A DNA stretch of 64,000 bases from an uncultured Polaribacter sp. (GTDB taxonomy: Bacteria; Bacteroidota; Bacteroidia; Flavobacteriales; Flavobacteriaceae). Below the pieces are notes generated by a model, which had not been told where the DNA came from, made no database searches, and saw nothing but the letters and a program-made list of their open reading frames with translations. The stretch lies in the NCBI RefSeq assembly GCF_947501385.1, contig NZ_CANMVP010000026.1:1-64000 (forward strand), in the 5' to 3' direction. Below are positions 33,293 through 42,667 of this stretch, piece after piece. Both the position numbers and the translations under genes were made by a program. Each line of letters begins with the position of its first letter. Positions within the stretch are counted from its first letter, which is position 1.

Positions 33293-36200
33293 ATGAAAAC
33301 AAAAAACATACTTTCAGCTTTCGTTATTTTTTTATTGATTTTTTCTTGTAAAAAGTCAGCAATAAAAACAGATAACATTTACAAATTCAAAGAATATATT
33401 AGTTACACAACTTCTGGAGTGGTTTCCGTAACTGAAAAAATCAATATAAATCTTGCCAAAGAAGTGGAAGGCTGGGAAGCAGATCAAGAAATTTCTGCGG
33501 ATATTTTAGCGATAAAACCATTTGTAAGCGGAAAAATTAAAACGATAAATAAACATGCTTTTGTTTTTATTCCTGATGAGAATTTAGATGCAGATACAGC
33601 GTATTCTGTAACTTTAAAATTGAAGGAAATTTATAAAAATATTTCTCAAGTATTTAAAGAATATACATTTCAGTTTAAAACGATTACCCCAAATTTTAGC
33701 ATTCAAACTAATAATTTACAATCTTATAATAAAGAATATCAATATTTAGAAGGTGTTGTAAAATCTGCGGATATTATTTCTTTAGAGCAAGCAAAGTTGC
33801 TGATAAATGCCAATCAAGAAGGAACTTCAAAAAGTATAGTTTGGAACGAATCATATCAAAAAAGTAAAATTTTCGAGTTTAAAATTGATAGCATTCAACG
33901 TTTTGTAGAAGATTCTAAAATCCAAGTTTCTTGGAGTGGAAAACCAATAAATGCAGATTCTAAAGGTGAAAATGAGATTGTAATTCCAGGTAAAAATAAT
34001 TTCACAGTTTTAAGTGTAAAAGTCAATAATACAAGTGAACAATACATTTCTATCAACTTTTCTGATGCGTTAAAAAAACAACAAAATTTCGATGGTTTGG
34101 TTACTATCAAGAATGTAAAAGAACCACGATTTATTATCAACGGAAATGAGTTAAAAGTGTTTTCAGAAACGAAGTTCCAAGGCAATATTTTAGTGTCTAT
34201 TTTTGAAGGAATAAAAAATTCTGATGGTTATAAATTGAAATCTAATTATACAGAAACCATTACTTTTCAGGAAAAAAAACCACAAATTAGAGCAATTAGT
34301 AACGGAACTATTTTGCCAAATTCTAACGATTTAAAATACAATTTTGAAGCAATTAATGTGAAGGAAGTAGATGTTAGAATCATAAAAATTTATGAAGATA
34401 ATGTTTTGCAATTTTTACAAGAAAATAATATCAATAGTAATAATGAATATGCTATAAAAAAGGTTGGAAGAAGAGTTGCTAAAAAAACAATTACGTTAAT
34501 TGACAGTAAAAAAAATAACACTCAAAAATGGAAATCGTATAGCATAGATATTTCTAAAATGGTGGTTACTGAACCTGGCGCAATTTATAGAATTGAGTTA
34601 AGCTTTAACAAAAATCAGACATTTTATAATTGTTCAGAAAGTACAGTTTCAACAAATATTAATGAGTTTGAAGACGAATATTTTTCAGCATATGACAATT
34701 TTAGTGAAATTGAAGATGAAGAAGAAAGAGAAGAATTGTATTGGGATAACAAACTATATCAATACAAAAATAATAGATACAATTGGCAGGAAAGAGACAA
34801 TCCTTGTCACGATTCTTATTATAATAATAAGGGAATTACACAAAATTTATTGGCTTCCAATTTGGGAATCATCGCCAAAAAAGGAGCTGATAACTCTTAC
34901 TTTTTTGCGATAACGAATATTTTAAACACAAAACCAGAAGCTGGTGCAACTGTAAAACTATTTAATTATCAGCAACAAGAAATACTGTCTACAAAAACAG
35001 ATACTGAAGGTTTTACAACGGTTGAAACTCCAAAAAATGCTGCTTTTGCTATTGTTTCTAAAGGAAAGCATAAAGGATATATTAAACTTTTTGATGGTAA
35101 TTCTTTGTCTTTAAGTAAGTTTAATGTTGCTGGTAGTAAAACTCAAAAAGGTTTAAAAGGATTTATTTATGGCGAACGTGGTGTTTGGCGACCAGGAGAT
35201 TCTTTACATTTAACCTTCTTGCTAAACGATGCTGATAACCAATTGCCAAAAAACCATCCCGTAAAATTAGAAGTTAGAGATCCAAGTGGAAAATTAGTGT
35301 ATAAAAAAGTGACTTCAGAAAACTTAAATAACTTCTACAAATTTACAGTGACTACTTTGCAAGAAGCAAAAACAGGAAATTATGCTGCAAAAATTTCTGT
35401 AGGTGGTGCAAAATTCTATAAGAATTTGAAGATTGAAACGGTAAAACCAAATCGATTAAAAATTAAAGTCGATTTTGATGATGAAATTCTATCAAGTAAA
35501 AACCCAATCAAAGGAAATTTAGATGTAAAATGGTTGCATGGAACACCTGCAAAAAATTTGAAAGCAGAAATTAAAGCAAAAATTTCAACAACAAATTACA
35601 GTTTTAAAAATTATGAAAGATATGTTTTTTCAGACCCGTCAAGAAAATTTTCATCAGAAGAAATCAATATTTTTGAAGGAAAATTAGATGCAAACGGAGT
35701 CGCAAAAATCAGCAGTAAATTAAAAATTGGTAAAAATGCTCCTGGAATGTTAAACGTTCAGTTTTTAGTAAGAGCTTTTGAAAACGGTGGTGATTTTTCG
35801 ATTGATGCTTTTACCAAAAAGTATGCACCTTTTACTTCTTTTGTAGGTTTAAAATCGCCAGAAGGAAATCGATATGGTTCCTTTTTTACAGATGAAAATC
35901 AGACTTTTTCTGTAGTTTCTGTTGATGAACAAGGAACCCCAGTTCAAAGAGATGAAATTGAAGTAGAAATTTATCAAATTCAATGGCGTTGGTGGTGGAG
36001 TGCTGCTGAAGATAATTTATCTAAATATACCTCAAGCAGTTATAATAAGCCCTATAAAACGCTAAAATTAAGCACCAATTCAAAAGGAAAAGGAAGTTTT
36101 AATCTGAATATTCCAGAGGAAGATAAAGGACGGTTTTTAATAAGAGTTATTGATAAAAAAAGCGGACACGCAACAGGAAGAACTGCGTATTTCTATAAAA

Positions 36201-38842
36201 ATTGGTGGCAAAATTCTACTTCTGGTGACAAAGAAGCTGCAAAAATGTTGGTTTTTTCTGCAGATAAAGAAATTTACGATGTTGGTGAAACTGCTAAAAT
36301 TACATTTCCTTCAGGAAGTAAAGGTCGTGCGTTAATAAGTATTGAAAATGGTACAAAAGTGTTGGAAACTAAATGGATAAAAACTACCAAAGGAACCACT
36401 TCTGTAGAAATTCCTATCAATAAAAATATGACACCAAATGTATTTGTAAATATTTCTTTGTTACAGCCACATCAAGTTTTAGAAAACGATTTACCAATTC
36501 GTTTGTATGGTGTAATTCCGATTTTAGTTGAAGACAAAAACACCAAATTAGAACCACAAATTTCAATGCCAAATGAATTGCAACCGCAAAAAGAATTTGT
36601 TGTAAACGTTTCAGAAAAAAACAACAAACCTATGACCTATACTTTGGCAGTTGTAGAAGAAGGTTTGTTAGATTTAACACGATTTAAAACACCAAATGCA
36701 TACACAACATTTTACGCAAGAGAAGCTTTGGGTGTAAAAACTTGGGATATTTTTGAGGATGTAATTGGTGCGTATTCAGGAAGTGTAGACCAGGTTTTTG
36801 CCATTGGTGGAGATGGAAATGTTGCCAAAGGAAAAAACCAAAAAGCGAACAGATTTAAACCAGTTGTAAAATATTTAGGACCATTTTATTTAGAAAAAGG
36901 AAAAACAAAATCACATAAAATTACCTTGCCAAATTACATAGGTTCTGTGAGAACTATGGTAATTGCTGGTGATGTGAATAATGAAGCTTTTGGGAATGCA
37001 GAAAAAGCAGTTTCTGTTAAAAAACCTTTAATGGTATTGGCTACGTTGCCAAGAAAATTATCGCCAAAAGAAAAGGTGACGTTGCCAATTTCCGTTTTTG
37101 CAATGGATAAAAAAGTGAAAAATGTTAAAATTCAAGTAAAAACTTCAAACGGAATTTCAGTTATTGGAAATTCATCTAAAACCATTAATTTTGAAAAACC
37201 AGATGAAAAAATGATGTATTTTGAATTAGACGTTTTAAAAGCAAACGGCATTAATACTGTTGAAATTATTGCGACAGGAAATGGAGAAAAATCAACATAT
37301 AAAGTGGAATTGGATGTTGTAAATCCGAATCCGATTACATCAAAAATAATAGATAAAACTGTTGAAGGCAAACAAACTCGAAAGCTCAATTTTGAAACTT
37401 TTGGAGTAGAAGGTTCTAATACTGCAATTTTGGAGTTGTCTACAATTCCATCCATCAATTTTACGGGAAGATTAGCATATTTAATTCAATATCCTCATGG
37501 TTGTGTAGAGCAAACAACATCGAGTGTTTTTCCACAATTATTTTTGAATGATATTTTTGATTTGACTTCAGAAAAGAGACAGGAAATTCAAAGAAATATA
37601 GAAAAAGGAATTCAGCGTTTAGGAAATTTCCAAAAAGCAAATGGCGGTTTAAGCTATTGGATGGGAGAAGATTCTGTAAACGATTGGGGAACAAGTTACG
37701 CAGGTCATTTTTTGTTAGAAGCAGAAAAAAAAGGATTTGTTTTACCATTAACTTTTAAGAGTAATTTTATTAGATATCAAAAAAATGCAGCAAGAAATTG
37801 GCGTCCAAATTACAATAGGTACACAAGAGATTTAGCGCAAGCTTATAGATTATATACACTGGCTTTGGCTGGCAGCCCAGATTTATCTGCCATGAATAGA
37901 TTGCGAGAATTTAAGCAAATTTCTAACGAAGCAAAGTGGCGTTTGGCTGCAGCTTATGCGTTGGTTGGCCAAAAAGAAGCAAGTGAAGAAATTATGCAAA
38001 AAGCGAATTTAAATTTCTCTGGGTACAATTATTATAATTACGGTTCTGTGAATAGAAACAGGGCAATGGCTCTAGAAACAATGCTGTTAACAAATAATAA
38101 AGAAGCAAAAGATATTGCTAAAAAAATAGCGAAAGAGCTTTCAACTAAAAGTTGGATGAGCACACAAACGACTGCTTTCTGTTTGTTATCTATGGGGAAA
38201 ATGGTGGTTAAAAATGGCGGAAAAGCCATCAACATTAAATATACAAATGACGGGAAAAGTGAAGTTGTAAAAACAGAAAGTACGTTAGTTCAAAGAACGT
38301 TAAAAGTGAAGAAAGGTCAGAATTCTATCAATATTAATAATAACGAAAGTAATATCGTTTTTGCAAGAATTATAAATTCTGGAAAGTTGCCTTTGGGTGA
38401 AGAAATTCAAGAAAGTAGAGGTTTAAGCGTTTCTGTTGCTTATAAAGATTTGAAAGGCAAAACGATTAACATAAATAATTTAAAACAAGGTCAGGATTTT
38501 GTGGTAAAAATTACAGTAAGCAATCCGAAAAATGAAACGCTAAAAGATGTTGCTTTGACGCAAATTTTTCCATCAGGATGGGAAATTGTAAATACACGTT
38601 TTACAGATTTTGGAACGACTGCAAAAAGCGATGCACGTTACACAGATATTAGAGATGATCGCGTTAATTTTTATTTCGATTTGAATGAAGGTAGAAAAAC
38701 TTCAGAAACAAAAACATTTACAGTTTTGGTAAATGCGGCGTATTTAGGGACCTATTATTTACCAGGAATTCAGGTCGAAGCGATGTATGACAATGATTAT
38801 CTGGTGAGAACAAAAGGTGGTTGGATTGAGGTGATTAAGTAA
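33293..38842 (+). CDS. bacterial alpha-2-macroglobulin lipoprotein
   Basis: This is an 1849-residue lipoprotein (signal ending IFSC, then KKS). It contains MG-type beta domains, a GVWRPGDSLHLTF segment, a bait-like region and, at 1404-1407, CVEQ in a GCVEQTTSSV context. That fits the C-x-E-Q thioester by which macroglobulins trap proteases. An alpha-alpha toroid (e.g. NWRPNYNRYTRDLAQAYRLY) and a C-terminal receptor-like domain follow. It should sit in the periplasm on a membrane and protect the envelope. The PBP1C gene 171 nt downstream is its usual partner. I start at ATG 33293; the longer frame begins inside the promoter. Confidence 0.92.
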   Translation: MKTKNILSAFVIFLLIFSCKKSAIKTDNIYKFKEYISYTTSGVVSVTEKININLAKEVEGWEADQEISADILAIKPFVSGKIKTINKHAFVFIPDENLDADTAYSVTLKLKEIYKNISQVFKEYTFQFKTITPNFSIQTNNLQSYNKEYQYLEGVVKSADIISLEQAKLLINANQEGTSKSIVWNESYQKSKIFEFKIDSIQRFVEDSKIQVSWSGKPINADSKGENEIVIPGKNNFTVLSVKVNNTSEQYISINFSDALKKQQNFDGLVTIKNVKEPRFIINGNELKVFSETKFQGNILVSIFEGIKNSDGYKLKSNYTETITFQEKKPQIRAISNGTILPNSNDLKYNFEAINVKEVDVRIIKIYEDNVLQFLQENNINSNNEYAIKKVGRRVAKKTITLIDSKKNNTQKWKSYSIDISKMVVTEPGAIYRIELSFNKNQTFYNCSESTVSTNINEFEDEYFSAYDNFSEIEDEEEREELYWDNKLYQYKNNRYNWQERDNPCHDSYYNNKGITQNLLASNLGIIAKKGADNSYFFAITNILNTKPEAGATVKLFNYQQQEILSTKTDTEGFTTVETPKNAAFAIVSKGKHKGYIKLFDGNSLSLSKFNVAGSKTQKGLKGFIYGERGVWRPGDSLHLTFLLNDADNQLPKNHPVKLEVRDPSGKLVYKKVTSENLNNFYKFTVTTLQEAKTGNYAAKISVGGAKFYKNLKIETVKPNRLKIKVDFDDEILSSKNPIKGNLDVKWLHGTPAKNLKAEIKAKISTTNYSFKNYERYVFSDPSRKFSSEEINIFEGKLDANGVAKISSKLKIGKNAPGMLNVQFLVRAFENGGDFSIDAFTKKYAPFTSFVGLKSPEGNRYGSFFTDENQTFSVVSVDEQGTPVQRDEIEVEIYQIQWRWWWSAAEDNLSKYTSSSYNKPYKTLKLSTNSKGKGSFNLNIPEEDKGRFLIRVIDKKSGHATGRTAYFYKNWWQNSTSGDKEAAKMLVFSADKEIYDVGETAKITFPSGSKGRALISIENGTKVLETKWIKTTKGTTSVEIPINKNMTPNVFVNISLLQPHQVLENDLPIRLYGVIPILVEDKNTKLEPQISMPNELQPQKEFVVNVSEKNNKPMTYTLAVVEEGLLDLTRFKTPNAYTTFYAREALGVKTWDIFEDVIGAYSGSVDQVFAIGGDGNVAKGKNQKANRFKPVVKYLGPFYLEKGKTKSHKITLPNYIGSVRTMVIAGDVNNEAFGNAEKAVSVKKPLMVLATLPRKLSPKEKVTLPISVFAMDKKVKNVKIQVKTSNGISVIGNSSKTINFEKPDEKMMYFELDVLKANGINTVEIIATGNGEKSTYKVELDVVNPNPITSKIIDKTVEGKQTRKLNFETFGVEGSNTAILELSTIPSINFTGRLAYLIQYPHGCVEQTTSSVFPQLFLNDIFDLTSEKRQEIQRNIEKGIQRLGNFQKANGGLSYWMGEDSVNDWGTSYAGHFLLEAEKKGFVLPLTFKSNFIRYQKNAARNWRPNYNRYTRDLAQAYRLYTLALAGSPDLSAMNRLREFKQISNEAKWRLAAAYALVGQKEASEEIMQKANLNFSGYNYYNYGSVNRNRAMALETMLLTNNKEAKDIAKKIAKELSTKSWMSTQTTAFCLLSMGKMVVKNGGKAINIKYTNDGKSEVVKTESTLVQRTLKVKKGQNSININNNESNIVFARIINSGKLPLGEEIQESRGLSVSVAYKDLKGKTININNLKQGQDFVVKITVSNPKNETLKDVALTQIFPSGWEIVNTRFTDFGTTAKSDARYTDIRDDRVNFYFDLNEGRKTSETKTFTVLVNAAYLGTYYLPGIQVEAMYDNDYLVRTKGGWIEVIK

Positions 38843-38849
38843 AATATTG

Positions 38850-38991
38850 TCATTGCGAGGAACGAAGCAATCTCTTAATGATAAAGTTCGAGTGTCATTC
38901 CGAAATGAGCCTTTTTCGGCGATTGAGGAATCTACAGAATTATCTAAAATTTGAGATTCCTCCTCATTCTTCGTTCGGAATGACATTCGAA
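38850..38991. repeat. family D repeat forming a long stem-loop
   Basis: TCATTGCGAGGAACGAAGC is followed by AATCTC. After it, TTCGAGTGTCATTCCGAA (38887-38904) pairs with TTCGGAATGACATTCGAA (38974-38991) with one mismatch. Inside, GAGGAATCT pairs with AGATTCCTC. It fills the gap between the macroglobulin and PBP1C genes and could modulate read-through. Confidence 0.6.
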
Positions 38992-39013
38992 TTTAAAATA
39001 TAAAACGTAAGAA

Positions 39014-41362
39014 TTGAATATAAAAAACTACATAAAACGTCATAAAAAGAAAACAATTTTCATTGTTATTCTGATGATTTTCTATGCTTTTTGTTTGCCA
39101 AAAGAATTATTTATAAAACCAACTTCAACAGTAATTACAAGTAAAAATAATGAATTATTGGGCGCTTTAATTGCAAAAGATGGTCAATGGCGTTTTCCAT
39201 ATAATGATGCTGTTCCAGAGAAATTTAAAACCTGTTTAATTCAGTTTGAAGATGAACATTTTTATAAACACCCTGGTTTTAATCCAGTGTCAATTTTTAA
39301 AGCTTTCAAACAAAACTTACAAGCAGGAAGTGTAAAAAGAGGGGGCAGTACAATTACGCAACAAGTAATTAGATTAAGTAGAGATAACAGAAAAAGAACG
39401 TACTTCGAAAAACTAAAAGAATTAGTTTTAGCAACACGTTTAGAATTTAGAGCATCCAAAGAAAAAATTCTTACTTTTTGGAGCTCAAATGCGCCTTTTG
39501 GAGGAAATGTTGTGGGTTTAGATGCCGCTTCTTGGCGTTATTTTAATCGGAAATCTGCTGATTTATCTTGGTCGGAATCAGCAACTTTAGCAGTTTTACC
39601 GAATGCGCCAAACTTAATATATCCAGGAAAAAATCAACAAAAATTACTGGTAAAAAGAAATCGACTATTGAAAAAATTACTCATAAAAAAAGTAATAGAT
39701 TCGCTGACTTATGAATTGTCAATATTAGAAAAATTACCACAAAAAGCATATTCAATTCCGCAAATTGCACCACATTTATTGCAAAAAATAAACAAACAGA
39801 AAAAAGGCAAATTCGTAAAAACTACCATTGATAAAAGATTACAAAACCAAGCAAATACAATTGTTAAAAATCATTACAATCAGTTAAGTAAAAACGGAAT
39901 TTATAATATTTCTGTGTTGGTTTTAGATGTAAAAACAAGACAAGTATTGAGTTATGTTGGGAACTCACCAACAGATAAAAAGCATCAAAAAGATGTGGAT
40001 GTAATTGACAAACCAAGAAGTACAGGCAGTATTTTAAAACCTTTCTTGTACGCTGCAGTGTTAGATAGTGGAGATTTGTTGCCAAATACTTTAGTTGCAG
40101 ATGTTCCCACAAATTTTGGAAGTTACAAACCAGAAAATTTCGACAAAAAATATGCTGGCGCAATTTCAGCAAAATTGGCATTATCAAGATCTTTAAATGT
40201 GCCAACGGTTAGAATGTTGCAGAGTTTTGGTTTGGAGAAATTCCATCATTATTTGCAAAAATTACAGTTAAAAGATTTAAAAAAGAATCCTAATTATTAT
40301 GGATTAACTTTAGCTTTAGGTGGCGCAGAAAGTAATTTGTGGGATTTATGCAAAAGCTATGCTTCGTTAGCATCTACAATAAATCATTATACCGAAAATT
40401 CGAGTAGATATTTTACAAACGAGTTTTTTGCACCCACTTTTTACGCTGATGAAAAACTTGATTTTGGATCAACATCATCAGAAAAAATACTATTTGATGC
40501 AGCTTCCATTTACTTAACTTTTGAAAGTTTGAAAGAAGTAAACAGACCAAATTCTGAAGAAAACTGGGAGTTTTTTGATTCGTCAAAAAAAATTGCATGG
40601 AAAACAGGCACAAGTTTTGGTTTTAGAGACGCTTGGGCAATTGGCACTACTAAAGATTTTGTAGTGGGTGTTTGGGTAGGAAATGCAGATGGAGAAGGAA
40701 GACCAGGCTTGGTTGGCGTGCAAACTGCAGCACCAATTTTGTTTGATATTTTTGATAAATTACCCAATTCAGAATGGTTTGAGAAACCTTTTGACGAAAT
40801 GACTCAAGTTGAAATTTGTACAAAAAGTGGTTACAGAGCAACTGAAATTTGCACAAAAAAGAAGTTAGAATTTGTCCAAAATTCAGGGTTAAAAACCAAG
40901 CCTTGTCCTTTTCATATTTTGGTAAATGTTGATGCTTTAGAAAATTATCAAGTAAATACTTCTTGTGAGAATTTGAGTAACATTAAGCAGAAATCATGGT
41001 TTGTGTTACCGCCTTTAATGGAATATTATTACAAAAGTAAGAATCCGTTTTATAAACCATTACCAAAATTTAGAAATGATTGTTTAGGAGAAAATAAAAA
41101 TAGTATGAAATTTATTTATCCATCAGAAAAAAGCACTATTTTTTTACCTAAAGATTTTGATGGAAAAAAGAATGAAATTATTTTAAAAGTAGCACATTCA
41201 AATAAAGAAATAATGCTGTATTGGTATCTAAATAAAACTTTTTTAGGAACTACAAAAGAGCTTCATGAATTTGCTATAGATTTAAATAGCGGGGATTATA
41301 AAATTTCTGTAACCGATAGTTTCGGCAATGAAATAAAACAACAAATTAGTGTAAAAGATTAA
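39014..41362 (+). CDS. pbpC: penicillin-binding protein 1C
   Basis: The 782-residue bifunctional enzyme has one membrane anchor (residues 14-28) and a GT51 transglycosylase domain (FEDEHFYKHPGF, GGSTITQQVIRL). A transpeptidase domain follows, with SILK in RSTGSILKP, SLN in SRSLNVPT and KTGT. The C-terminal domain (from about 690) is of the PBP1C type. It polymerises and cross-links peptidoglycan in the periplasm. Pairing with a macroglobulin gene is known from many proteobacteria and Bacteroidota, and suggests repair after protease attack. The start is TTG at 39014; no ATG precedes the membrane anchor. Confidence 0.92.
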   Translation: MNIKNYIKRHKKKTIFIVILMIFYAFCLPKELFIKPTSTVITSKNNELLGALIAKDGQWRFPYNDAVPEKFKTCLIQFEDEHFYKHPGFNPVSIFKAFKQNLQAGSVKRGGSTITQQVIRLSRDNRKRTYFEKLKELVLATRLEFRASKEKILTFWSSNAPFGGNVVGLDAASWRYFNRKSADLSWSESATLAVLPNAPNLIYPGKNQQKLLVKRNRLLKKLLIKKVIDSLTYELSILEKLPQKAYSIPQIAPHLLQKINKQKKGKFVKTTIDKRLQNQANTIVKNHYNQLSKNGIYNISVLVLDVKTRQVLSYVGNSPTDKKHQKDVDVIDKPRSTGSILKPFLYAAVLDSGDLLPNTLVADVPTNFGSYKPENFDKKYAGAISAKLALSRSLNVPTVRMLQSFGLEKFHHYLQKLQLKDLKKNPNYYGLTLALGGAESNLWDLCKSYASLASTINHYTENSSRYFTNEFFAPTFYADEKLDFGSTSSEKILFDAASIYLTFESLKEVNRPNSEENWEFFDSSKKIAWKTGTSFGFRDAWAIGTTKDFVVGVWVGNADGEGRPGLVGVQTAAPILFDIFDKLPNSEWFEKPFDEMTQVEICTKSGYRATEICTKKKLEFVQNSGLKTKPCPFHILVNVDALENYQVNTSCENLSNIKQKSWFVLPPLMEYYYKSKNPFYKPLPKFRNDCLGENKNSMKFIYPSEKSTIFLPKDFDGKKNEIILKVAHSNKEIMLYWYLNKTFLGTTKELHEFAIDLNSGDYKISVTDSFGNEIKQQISVKD

Positions 41363-41446
41363 TGTTCTTAAAGTTAGATAATTGTCAATCATCGAAACGA
41401 AACGACCATTTATCGAAAAACTCAATTAAAAACGATATTTCAATTG

Positions 41447-41454
41447 TATTTTTG
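41447..41454 (+). promoter_or_regulatory. -7 box for the small membrane ORF
   Basis: TATTTTTG matches TAnnTTTG. Predicted transcription start about 41459, 20 nt before the ATG at 41479. Confidence 0.45.
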
Positions 41455-41478
41455 TCAAACAAATTAATACTACTTTAA

Positions 41479-41658
41479 ATGATGTTTTTACAAATTTTAC
41501 CACCAGAAACAGTTGCAACTTCAAGTATTTTTGACACTCATTTACTATTTATAATCTTAGGGTTGGCAATAGGAGTTTTTGCAATCATAAAAACAGCCAA
41601 ACTTCTTAGTAAAATTAAAGTTTCTAAAACAGCAGAAAAACCGAGTTATACATCTTAG
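41479..41658 (+). CDS. small single-span membrane protein
   Basis: A 59-codon frame starts with two ATGs and encodes a short polar head (LQILPPETVATSSIFDTH), one hydrophobic helix (LLFIILGLAIGVFAIIK) and a basic tail ending KPSYTS. A TATTTTTG promoter box is correctly placed 25 nt upstream. Function unknown. The second ATG (41482) may be the true start. The gene lies alone between pbpC and the MBL-fold hydrolase. Confidence 0.6.
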   Translation: MMFLQILPPETVATSSIFDTHLLFIILGLAIGVFAIIKTAKLLSKIKVSKTAEKPSYTS

Positions 41659-41801
41659 AGAATTAGAATTTTCTTAACAGAAAATTACACAATTTTCTTC
41701 ATCTTTGTAAACTGCATAAATTATTCTTTGCAGATACTATTTAACAAATCATTAAATTATTTTTTTAAAAGTAATCTTTAATGATTTTTTAATTTACAAA
41801 A

Positions 41802-42647
41802 ATGAAGATTTATCCTATAGAAACAGGAAATTTTAAATTAGATGGTGGTGCAATGTTTGGTGTTGTTCCTAAAACTATTTGGCAAAAAACAAATCCTGCA
41901 GATTCAAAAAACTTAATTGAAATGAGCATGCGTTGTATGCTTATTGAAGATGGCGATCGTCTAATTTTAATAGACACGGGTTTGGGTGCTAAACAATCAG
42001 ACAAATTTTTTGGCTATTATTATTTATTTGGAGATTTTTCTCTAGACAGTTCTTTAGCAAAACACGGTTTTCATAAAGACGATATTACAGATGTGTTTCT
42101 AACACACCTTCATTTCGATCATTGTGGAGGTGTTATAACATGGGATTCGGGTAAAACACTTTTAAAACCTGCTTTTAAAAATGCAAAATTCTGGTCTAAT
42201 GACAACCACTGGAAATGGGCAACAGATCCAAATCCAAGAGAAAAAGCCTCTTTTTTAAAGGAGAATATCAATCCTATTAAAGAAAGCGGACAACTGAACT
42301 TTATTCATAGAAATGCCATAGATCAAATTGGTTTTGATGTATTGTTTATGGACGGTCATACCGAAAAACAGATGTTACCCAAACTAACATATCAAGACAA
42401 AACCATTGTTTTTATGGCAGATTTATTACCCACTATTGGGCACATTCCTTTGCCTTATGTGATGGGTTATGATACCAGACCTTTATTAACAATTAAAGAA
42501 AAAGCAGCTTTCTTAAATGAAGCTGCAGATAATAATTACTACCTTTTTTTAGAGCATGATGCCTTCAATGAAATTTGTACAGTGCAGCATACAGCAAAAG
42601 GAGTTCGATTAAAAAACACCCATAAATTTACAGATATATTTAATTAA
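41802..42647 (+). CDS. MBL-fold metallo-hydrolase
   Basis: The 281-residue protein has LILIDTGLGAKQS and the metal motif THLHFDHCGG. A downstream VLFMDGHTEKQM supplies another histidine, and FMADLLPTIGHIP and LEHDAF complete the site. These mark the metallo-beta-lactamase fold with two metals. It resembles quorum-lactonase/YtnP-like hydrolases, but the substrate cannot be told. No signal peptide is seen. It precedes the S8 peptidase gene by 20 nt, so they are probably cotranscribed. Confidence 0.88.
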   Translation: MKIYPIETGNFKLDGGAMFGVVPKTIWQKTNPADSKNLIEMSMRCMLIEDGDRLILIDTGLGAKQSDKFFGYYYLFGDFSLDSSLAKHGFHKDDITDVFLTHLHFDHCGGVITWDSGKTLLKPAFKNAKFWSNDNHWKWATDPNPREKASFLKENINPIKESGQLNFIHRNAIDQIGFDVLFMDGHTEKQMLPKLTYQDKTIVFMADLLPTIGHIPLPYVMGYDTRPLLTIKEKAAFLNEAADNNYYLFLEHDAFNEICTVQHTAKGVRLKNTHKFTDIFN

Positions 42648-42667
42648 GAAAAAGAAAATAAACAGAA

